DNA of 64,000 nt from Maricaulis sp039978735 (GTDB lineage: Bacteria; Pseudomonadota; Alphaproteobacteria; Caulobacterales; Maricaulaceae). The stretch lies in assembly GCF_039978735.1 (NCBI RefSeq), contig NZ_JBDWAS010000014.1, forward strand, positions 124,001 through 188,000, read 5' to 3'. Shown here one piece after another: positions 58,541-64,000 of the stretch (positions within the stretch are counted from its first letter, which is position 1; every line of letters begins with the position of its first letter). The translations under genes and the position numbers were made by a program. The notes beneath the pieces were generated by a model, which made no database searches, was not told the origin of the DNA, and worked only from the letters and a program-made list of their open reading frames with translations.

Positions 58541-58729
58541 TGTCATCCCGGATGGATGCCCGGCCTTGTGCCGGGCGGAAGTCCGGGACCTATACGCCCG
58601 CACTTTGACCAGCTGACGCCGGCAGCGGAGCCACGCTTTCCCACGTCCGGCGGTTATGGGTCCCGGCCCTGCGGCCCGCCTGTGCGGGCCAGAAGCTTGT
58701 GCCCGCGTAGGCGGGGGGCCGGGATGACA
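58541..58729. repeat. Palindromic dispersed-repeat element with 11-bp terminal inverted repeats
   Basis: TGTCATCCCGG (58541-58551) and CCGGGATGACA (58719-58729) are perfect inverted ends of a 189-bp, very GC-rich non-coding segment between pepA and holC. Inside are further complementary blocks (GGTCCCGGCCC, GCGGCCCGCC, GCGGGCC). It looks like the REP/MITE-type intergenic repeats common in Caulobacterales and relatives. No open frame of interest. Confidence 0.6.
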
Positions 58730-58782
58730 CCGGCATTGTTATACTGTCCACTGGACCCCGGGTTCAGATGCAGGAGAGGGCG

Positions 58783-59235
58783 ATGAGCGGCGAACTCTGG
58801 TTCTACCATCTGGAACGTTCCGCCCTGGAAGACGTTCTTCCCGAACTGCTGGAAAAGACCCTGGCGCGGGGCTGGCGGGCGCTGGTGCGTTCGCCGGACG
58901 CGCGGCGTCTGGAAGCCCTGGACCAGTGGCTGTGGAGCTGGCGCGATGACAGTTTCACGCCGCATGGCCAGGCGGGGGCGGGGCAGGAGGCACGACAGCC
59001 CGTCCTGCTGGCCGAGGACGAAGCCAATCCCAACGGCGCCCAGTGCCTTTTCCTGCTCGACGGAGCCGAACCGGAAAATCCGGACGGGTTCGAACGCATG
59101 ATTGTCATGTTCGACGGGCATGACGAGGCCTCGGTCCAGGATGCCCGCGCGCTCTGGAAGAAGGCGGCCGCCGACGGACGCACCGTGTCCTACTGGCGCC
59201 AGTCTCCCGAGGGCAGATGGGAGAAAAAGGCATGA
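58783..59235 (+). CDS. holC: DNA polymerase III subunit chi
   Basis: 150 residues from the ATG at 58783, with AGGAGAGG upstream. WFYHLERSALEDVLPELLEKTLARGWRALV, LDQWLWSWRDDSFTPHG and GFERMIVMFDG are the chi signature. Chi links the clamp loader to SSB. pepA-holC is a widely kept pair; here the repeat element separates them. ATGA overlap with the next gene. Confidence 0.96.
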   Translation: MSGELWFYHLERSALEDVLPELLEKTLARGWRALVRSPDARRLEALDQWLWSWRDDSFTPHGQAGAGQEARQPVLLAEDEANPNGAQCLFLLDGAEPENPDGFERMIVMFDGHDEASVQDARALWKKAAADGRTVSYWRQSPEGRWEKKA

Positions 59236-59567
59236 AACATATCGTCCTCGCCGCGCTCGCCGCCCTGGCCGTTACCGCCTGTTCCAGCGGGGGCAGCGGG
59301 ATGGGGCCGTCCGGCCCGGCCCTGCCGCCGCCGGATATGGATGGGGACATGGACGGCGATATCGCCGCGCCGGACACCAGCCCCTGCGGTGCCACGCAGA
59401 TGGGCTATCTCGTCGGCCAGCAGGTCGAGGAGGTCGATCTGGCCAGCCTGTCCGGCAATGTCCGGCTGATTTATCCCGACACCGCCGTGACCGAAGACTA
59501 CCGTCCGGCGCGGCTCAACCTTGACCTGACCGAATCGGGCGTCATTCTACGCCCCTGGTGTGGCTGA
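59232..59567 (+). CDS. I78-family protease inhibitor lipoprotein
   Basis: 111 residues from the ATG at 59232, overlapping the holC stop. Lipobox VTAC (Cys17) and a Gly/Ser/Pro/Asp-rich linker (PPDMDGDMDGD) precede the inhibitor domain: CGATQMGYLVGQQ ... VRLIYPDTAVTEDYRPARLNLDL ... CG. The I78 family includes potato-inhibitor-like subtilase inhibitors. It would guard the periplasm against serine proteases. A second, diverged copy follows 19 nt downstream. Confidence 0.88.
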   Translation: MKHIVLAALAALAVTACSSGGSGMGPSGPALPPPDMDGDMDGDIAAPDTSPCGATQMGYLVGQQVEEVDLASLSGNVRLIYPDTAVTEDYRPARLNLDLTESGVILRPWCG

Positions 59568-59586
59568 CCCGGTCGAGTAGCGTGCG

Positions 59587-59979
59587 ATGAAAACCCGTCT
59601 TTCCCTGCTGATTGCCTGTTTCCTGGCGGGCTGTGCCCTGACAACGCGCGGCGGTGAAACACCGGCGCCTGCACCCTATCCCGAGATCGCCGGCAACCCG
59701 TCCGCAGACACAGGCAATGCCGCGCCGGCCCTGCCGCCGCTGGAAGATGCCGGCGATGTCGACGCCAATCCCGTGCGCCCGCCGATCACCGGCGATTGCG
59801 GCATGGAAGACCTGCAGCACTTTGTCGGCGAGCCGCGGGTCAATGTCCCGCGCAACGCGATGCCGGAAAACTACCGCGTCGTCGGCCCGGACACGCCGGT
59901 GACGATGGACTACCGCCCCGACCGGCTGACCATCCGCGTCAACGAGAACGACATCGTGGAAAGCATGGCCTGCGGCTGA
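59587..59979 (+). CDS. Second I78-family inhibitor lipoprotein
   Basis: 130 residues. Lipobox LAGC, a Pro/Ala-rich linker, then an I78 domain with CGMEDLQHFVGEPRVNVPR, PVTMDYRPDRLTIRV and a terminal CG. The DYRPxRL core and paired Cys are shared with the protein encoded just upstream, so the pair is probably an old tandem duplication; the reactive loop region differs, implying different target proteases. Confidence 0.87.
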   Translation: MKTRLSLLIACFLAGCALTTRGGETPAPAPYPEIAGNPSADTGNAAPALPPLEDAGDVDANPVRPPITGDCGMEDLQHFVGEPRVNVPRNAMPENYRVVGPDTPVTMDYRPDRLTIRVNENDIVESMACG

Positions 59980-60046
59980 TCCGGGCCGGCTTTGAACCCG
60001 TAAGCAGCGGCGCTATGATCCCCTTGGCCAGGACCGGGGGGATATC

Positions 60047-60727
60047 ATGGCTTTGCTTCACACACTGATTGCGTCGGCAGCCCTGATGGGCGCACAGGCC
60101 GACGACACGCCGATCACCGGGCGCACCGAGGAAGTCGAGATCCGCTACAGCCGCCAGGACGGCCAGAATCGCTGGCAGGCGGACGAGCTGGGCGGCACCT
60201 GGTCGGGCATGGGCTCCTATCGCAACCTGTTCGGCGTCTCCGAACGCCGCCGCACCCGCGCCGACCTCACCGTGACCGGCGGCAGTTTCGGCGAGGTGCC
60301 GCTGGAGATTTCCTGTTCCGGCGGGGAGAGCGAGCTGCGCCTGGCCTGGATCACCTTCGACAGGCAGGACCTCGTCTATTCGTGCACCTTCACCCGCAAT
60401 GGCGAAGCGCTGGACAGCCGTTTCGAGCTGGCGCTGCAACGGCGCGGTCTGATGGGGTTGGGGCGCAATGAGCGCGCCGGCGAATTCCATCACAACGGCA
60501 CCACGCTGACCTTCGAGACCCAGCGCCTGTCCGGCGTGGCCTTCCCGTCCGGCCGCGTGCCCGGCTATGTCATCCGGCATGACGGTGTGGATGTCGGCGG
60601 CATGGATTACGGCGTGATGCAGTCGCGCATGTATCTGCCCGGCGAAGACGACACGCTGCGCGAACCGGTCACGCTCGCCGCCATCGTGCTCGCCCTCTTC
60701 TTCGACCCGGCCAACATGCCGGACTAG
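60047..60727 (+). CDS. Uncharacterised secreted protein
   Basis: 226 residues with a signal peptide (about 1-18, ending GAQA). The mature part has many beta-strand-like segments (EEVEIRYSRQDGQNRWQADELGGTWSG, VPLEISCSGGESELRLAWITF) and one Cys pair (ISCSG, YSCTF); PSGRVPGYVIRHDGVDVGGMDYG is a recognisable but unnamed block. A hydrophobic end (VTLAAIVLALFF) may contact the membrane. No family recognised. It follows the two I78 lipoproteins on the same strand. Confidence 0.75.
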   Translation: MALLHTLIASAALMGAQADDTPITGRTEEVEIRYSRQDGQNRWQADELGGTWSGMGSYRNLFGVSERRRTRADLTVTGGSFGEVPLEISCSGGESELRLAWITFDRQDLVYSCTFTRNGEALDSRFELALQRRGLMGLGRNERAGEFHHNGTTLTFETQRLSGVAFPSGRVPGYVIRHDGVDVGGMDYGVMQSRMYLPGEDDTLREPVTLAAIVLALFFDPANMPD

Positions 60728-60742
60728 GACGCGCTCCGGCTC

Positions 60743-61051
60743 TTACGGATGAAACAGGTGGTGCACCCGGCTGGCCTGCCAGTTGGCGATGGGCAGGGTG
60801 AGGGCGGCGAGTTCGTGGGCGATGTCGCGGGCGGTTTCCAGCGCATCGTCGCGCGTGATCTCGACATCGTCGAATTCCGGCGGCTCATGACTGTCCGGAT
60901 CGGCCGGGGCCAGCGCATCGACATGCATCACTTCGGGCGCATGGGTGGGCACTTCCTGACGGAAATCGCCGCCGCGCGGATGCGTGCGGGCGCGCATCTT
61001 GCGCACCCGGGCCAGCGAGATCGGGGCCGCAACCGGCGGATCGATCTTCAT
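60743..61051 (-). CDS. Small uncharacterised protein, CtrA-type box upstream
   Basis: 102 residues from the ATG at 61051 (MKIDPPVAAPISLARVRKMR). Basic start, acidic middle (DPDSHEPPEFDDVEITRDDALE), no signal or membrane segment. The N-terminal KIDPPVAAPISLARVRKM resembles a short linear motif rather than a fold; the C-terminal part (ALETARDIAHELAALTLPIANWQASRVHHLF) is helical. No named family. The gene opens after a gap holding a full CtrA-type box (61190-61204), so cell-cycle control is possible. Confidence 0.65.
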   Translation of the reverse strand: MKIDPPVAAPISLARVRKMRARTHPRGGDFRQEVPTHAPEVMHVDALAPADPDSHEPPEFDDVEITRDDALETARDIAHELAALTLPIANWQASRVHHLFHP

Positions 61052-61189
61052 GCCGCACCTCCCGCCCGGCACACGCCGCCCCGTCCGCTCACGCAGACCG
61101 GTTCACCGTTCACAGGGCTCGACAGGCAGTCGGCAGGCATGGTTTCAGGCACCTCGGCTGATTTCGGGTAATATTGTATAAATCGACTC

Positions 61190-61204
61190 TTAAGGATCGA
61201 TTAA
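61190..61204. promoter_or_regulatory. Full CtrA-type box (TTAA-N7-TTAA)
   Basis: TTAAGGATCGATTAA, followed by CC, is an exact TTAA-N7-TTAAC match, 139 nt upstream of the small gene at 60743-61051. A GACTC (GANTC, the CcrM methylation site) overlaps its left side at 61185-61189. Confidence 0.5.
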
Positions 61205-61251
61205 CCGGATAGGCGTTTGGCGCAACAAGGGGTTAGCGCCGCTTCGCCGGA

Positions 61252-63555
61252 TCAGTTGATCTGGAATTGCCGCCGCAAGGCCAGCAGCCACAGGAAAATC
61301 AACGCCGACGAGACGAGGCCGTGCAGCAGCATGACCAGGGTCACAAGCCCCCGGAAGACCGGGGCGGTGTCGCCGAGATAGGCGAAGGGCTCGCCCCGGC
61401 CCAGCAGCAAGCGGAAAGGGCCCAGCATGCCGCGGAAGGCGGCTTCCAGCGTATTGCTTGCAATCGGGTGCATAGTCGGCCCGCACTCCAAGCCGAAGCA
61501 TACATCGGACAGCTGAGCGTTCCCGGCGAGTGCGAATGCGCATGTGAGGAAGCCCAGTGTCACTGCCACCAAGGGGAAGCTTGCGAGCAGTGTCACCAGC
61601 GGCCGCAGGATGGAGCCGCCATAACCGCTGAAGAAGCGATACGCCTGCGAGGCCGTCAGTTCCGCGCGAACCGACCAGGCCTTGAGCCAACTGCGCAATC
61701 CCGTGATTCCAGCTTTCAATTCTTCAAGCCGGTGGCGTACTCGCCTTTCCCGCGCGGCGAGTTCATGGCTGAAAAACTCCTGCTCCCGCTTGCGGTCGCC
61801 ATCGGCTGCCATGGCTTCCTTGAGTGCCCGGCAGCCAGCCTCCAGCGCCGCATAGCGCGCATCCGCGCCGGAGCGCTCGGCGTCGTGATCAGCATGTTCT
61901 GGATCACGCGCGCTATCACGGGCAATCGCCGCTTCGGCGTCGGCGAGCGCCTGATCGAACTGGTCGCGTTCGGGATGGTGACTGTCGAGCAGCAGACCCT
62001 TGTCCAGCCGGATGCCGTGAAAGGCGGAAAAGGGCAGGCGCTCGACCCCTTTCAGATCCAGCGGCTCGAAAAACCGCGCGCCCTCAAAGGCGCTGTTCCG
62101 ATCCTCGGCCTTCTCCGGAAACCGGACGTACGAAAAATCCGCCAAGCCTTTGAAATAGGCGCCGCGCAGGTTCAGCCGTCCGCGAAATTGGGCGCCGGGT
62201 TGCGGCTTCCTGGCGCGTGGTTGATCCGACCGACCAAATTCGCAGGATCGGAGAAAATGGGCGCCCCTGAAACTCGCCTCGTGCGAGAAGAATGCACCTA
62301 AGAAAATTGCGTTTCCACCAGAGAATTCCGCGTCGGAGAAGTCGGTATCCCCGCCGGAGAACTCTGCATTGATAAAGCTGGCGATTTTGCCGGAGAATTG
62401 CGCGTCGAAGAAGTTGGCATCTCCGCCGGAGAATTGCGCTTCGACGAAGTTGGCATCTCCGCCGGAGAATTTCGCGTCGACGAAATTGGCGTCTCCGCCG
62501 GAAAATTCCGCGCCGTAGAAGTCAGCGTCTCCGCCGGAGAATTGTGCGCTGGAGAAGTTGGCATTTCCGCCGGAGAATTCCGCGCAATAGAAGTCGGCGT
62601 TTCCGCCGGAGAATTGCGCATCGGAGAAGTCGGCATCTCCGCCGGAGAATTCCGCGCTGTAGAAGCTGGCGTCTCCGCCGGAGAATTTCGCGTTGATGAA
62701 ACTTGCCGTTTCGCCGGAGAATTGCGCGTCAGAGGAGTTGGCATCTCTGCCGGAGAACTGCGTGTTGGAGAAGTCGGCGCGTCCGCCGGGGAATTCCGCG
62801 TCAACGAAGCTGGCGTCTCCGCCGGAGAATTGCGCGCCTGCGAAGTAAGTGTCTCCACCTAAGAATTGAGTGCCTGCGAAGTCGGCGTTTCCGCCGGAGA
62901 ATCGCGCTCTGGAAAAGCTGGCCTGCGAGCAGAATAGTGCTCTGGAAAAGTCAGCCAGCGATCCAAACTCAAGGCCTTCGGCGTTTGCTCTTACCAAGAA
63001 AGCCGAAAACGCAGCGGCGAGGTGCAGGGACGGGTCTTTCTCCGGGGCAGGCGGACGGGGGAAAGCGCGCAGGATGGCGCCTGTTACTTGCGCGCGCAGG
63101 TCGGGTGCGGCGCAATTTTCGCCGCCGATGGCTTTGTCGGTCGGACCGCTCTTGGACAGGAGGCGGGATATTTCGGTTTCCAGCTCGGCCCACGCGCCGG
63201 CATCTAGTTCGGCCTTGAAGGTTGCGGTGCCATCTTCATAGGCTTGGGGCAGGTGCAGAATATGAAAGTCGGGTTGACGTGGTCTGATGATCAATAGTCC
63301 GGCTCTGAACAGATACTCATCCGGCCGCAGCCATTTCGTATCCGGATCCCAGCGGAAGTAATCCTGCAGCGTGGCGGGCCTGGATCCGTCAGGCGCCGAT
63401 TGCGTCTCCACACACTGACCGTTGGACGACACGGACCAGCCAATCCAGCGTTTTCCCGCCAACCCCTCCCAGCTGAAATCATGCGCCCACCAGCGCTTCC
63501 ACCACGCCGCTTCGCGCGCCGCCTTCTCCGCTTCCTTATCCCCTGTCCCCGTCAT
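61252..63555 (-). CDS. Membrane protein with 12-residue pentapeptide-type repeats
   Basis: 767 residues from the ATG at 63555 (63618 also in frame). Layout: N-terminal domain with several Trp (WWKRWWAHDFSWEGLAGKRWIGW) and RPDEYLFRAGLLIIRPRQPDFHILHLPQ; helical linker; pentapeptide-like region (about 210-430) with seventeen exact 12-residue repeats of consensus F-S-G-G-D/N-A-x-F-x-x-A-E/Q; normal pentapeptides (LNLRGAYFKGLADF); a charged helical stretch; and C-terminal membrane segments (about 660-690, 740-762). Such proteins build right-handed beta-helices. Function unknown; a scaffold at the membrane is a guess. Confidence 0.85.
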   Translation of the reverse strand: MTGTGDKEAEKAAREAAWWKRWWAHDFSWEGLAGKRWIGWSVSSNGQCVETQSAPDGSRPATLQDYFRWDPDTKWLRPDEYLFRAGLLIIRPRQPDFHILHLPQAYEDGTATFKAELDAGAWAELETEISRLLSKSGPTDKAIGGENCAAPDLRAQVTGAILRAFPRPPAPEKDPSLHLAAAFSAFLVRANAEGLEFGSLADFSRALFCSQASFSRARFSGGNADFAGTQFLGGDTYFAGAQFSGGDASFVDAEFPGGRADFSNTQFSGRDANSSDAQFSGETASFINAKFSGGDASFYSAEFSGGDADFSDAQFSGGNADFYCAEFSGGNANFSSAQFSGGDADFYGAEFSGGDANFVDAKFSGGDANFVEAQFSGGDANFFDAQFSGKIASFINAEFSGGDTDFSDAEFSGGNAIFLGAFFSHEASFRGAHFLRSCEFGRSDQPRARKPQPGAQFRGRLNLRGAYFKGLADFSYVRFPEKAEDRNSAFEGARFFEPLDLKGVERLPFSAFHGIRLDKGLLLDSHHPERDQFDQALADAEAAIARDSARDPEHADHDAERSGADARYAALEAGCRALKEAMAADGDRKREQEFFSHELAARERRVRHRLEELKAGITGLRSWLKAWSVRAELTASQAYRFFSGYGGSILRPLVTLLASFPLVAVTLGFLTCAFALAGNAQLSDVCFGLECGPTMHPIASNTLEAAFRGMLGPFRLLLGRGEPFAYLGDTAPVFRGLVTLVMLLHGLVSSALIFLWLLALRRQFQIN
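62290..62901 (-). repeat. Seventeen tandem 36-bp coding repeats
   Basis: Exact 36-bp spacing over 612 bp inside the membrane protein, each unit coding F-S-G-G-D/N-A-x-F-x-x-A-E/Q/K; five units deviate (FLGG, FPGG, FSGR, FSGE, FSGK). On the DNA a core like CCGCCGGAGAATT recurs on the plus strand. The opposite strand also stays open through the array (62398-62862), an effect of the repeat. Confidence 0.9.
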
Positions 63556-63650
63556 GCGCTGCCCTGCGATCCTGAGCTGTGAGGGCTCGAGGTTCGCGTG
63601 GTTCACGGGGCGGGTCAATCGGACGTTGAGTGGGGCTTCGCCCGCGAGCG

Positions 63651-64000
63651 CTACTCCGCCTGTGCCGTCTCCAGCGCTTCGGCGGCTTCCAGCCAGTTGA
63701 GTTCGGCGGCGTCGAGGAGGTCGACGGCCCTGGCCCGCTTGATCTGGAGGTCGGTGGCGGTCTTGGGGTCTTTTTCGTAGAGGCCGGGGGCGGCGAGGCC
63801 CTTGTCGATGATCTCGATGACGCCGCGCAGGCGTTCGGCTTCCTTTTCCCAGCGGGCGGCTGCGGTCTTCAGCGGTTTCAGCGTCTCGCGCAGCGAGGCC
63901 TTGTCGCGGCGGCGCTGCGACTTCTCGTCGGCGGGCGCAGGCTTCTTGCCCCGGGCGTCGCGAGCGACGCGGCCCAGCAGGGACTGGCGATAGGTCTCGA
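63651..64000 (-). CDS. C-terminal end of an ABC-F ATPase, cut by window edge
   Basis: Only the last 116 codons are visible; the gene continues beyond the right edge. The translation starts ETYRQSLLGRVARDARGKKP and continues with a charged helix, KPLKTAAARWEKEAERLRGVIEI, ending LNWLEAAEALETAQAE. This matches the C-terminal coiled-coil tail of ABC-F proteins of the YheS kind. The signature ATPase motifs lie outside the window, so the family call rests on the tail. A second ABC-F gene, at 22103, lies in this window. Confidence 0.75.
   Translation of the reverse strand, partial: ETYRQSLLGRVARDARGKKPAPADEKSQRRRDKASLRETLKPLKTAAARWEKEAERLRGVIEIIDKGLAAPGLYEKDPKTATDLQIKRARAVDLLDAAELNWLEAAEALETAQAE

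Noticed and set aside
62398..62862. A repetitive plus-strand frame with VGISAGELR-type units
   Set aside because: Mirror image of the 36-bp repeats; a side effect of a period divisible by three.
1..64000. CRISPR arrays, tRNA or rRNA genes, insertion sequences, prophage genes
   Set aside because: Looked for and not seen; the only regular tandem repeat is the coding array at 62290-62901, and there is no transposase, integrase or phage structural gene.

Overview
The window is GC-rich, almost fully coding DNA from an alphaproteobacterium. The gene order purF-cvpA-radA-alr-dnaB next to rplI-rpsR-rpsF, divergent from fabD-fabG-acpP-fabF-mltG-yicC-gmk, together with a rsmA-pdxA-surA-lptD-lptG-lptF block facing pepA-holC, is typical of the Caulobacterales/Maricaulales/Hyphomonadales side of the class. 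A full CtrA-type box (TTAA-N7-TTAAC) next to a GANTC site fits a dimorphic, prosthecate relative such as the Maricaulaceae. The placement is inferred from synteny and protein style; no rRNA or tRNA gene lies in the window.

Layout. 1-1922 (minus): a YceI lipoprotein and two tandem PAPS sulfotransferases, the second cut by the left edge. 2156-3730: guaA. 3731-6114: an accessory segment just behind guaA with an unrecognised protein, a possible tiny gene and a DUF1778/GNAT toxin-antitoxin pair with its own operator. 6111-25350: small regulator-target units, many divergent (TetR/DUF418, LysR/AhpD-like, MerR/methyltransferase, LytTR membrane regulator/S33-type hydrolase), plus oxidative-stress and detoxification genes (GST, glutathione peroxidase), a cold-shock protein, SlyX, a periplasmic tandem CbiX-like protein, ThpR and an ABC-F ATPase. 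25438-28724: two look-alike modules, each membrane protein + ECF sigma factor + small membrane protein, on either side of an NnrU-family gene.

28802-33425: panB, a YfgM-like protein, bamB and der. 33453-43082 (minus): a GNAT enzyme, then the operon dnaB-alr-radA-cvpA-purF-SDR (read right to left), a small membrane protein and the ribosomal operon rpsF-rpsR-rplI. Two perfect DnaA boxes lie upstream of dnaB. 43218-49187: fatty-acid synthesis (fabD, fabG, acpP, fabF), mltG, a YicC-type RNase and gmk. 49199-56920 (minus): rsmA, pdxA and the outer-membrane biogenesis set surA, lptD, lptG, lptF. 57044-60727: pepA, a palindromic repeat element, holC, two I78 inhibitor lipoproteins and a secreted unknown. 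60743-64000 (minus): a small protein with an upstream CtrA-type box, a large membrane protein with seventeen exact 12-residue repeats, and the end of a second ABC-F ATPase.

The right half is mostly housekeeping, with four-base start/stop overlaps marking coupled operons. The left half carries the less described material: the duplicated sigma modules, a SoxR-type operator served by a MerR regulator without the SoxR iron-sulfur motif, a LytTR tandem site with exact 12-bp spacing, and the guaA-adjacent segment.
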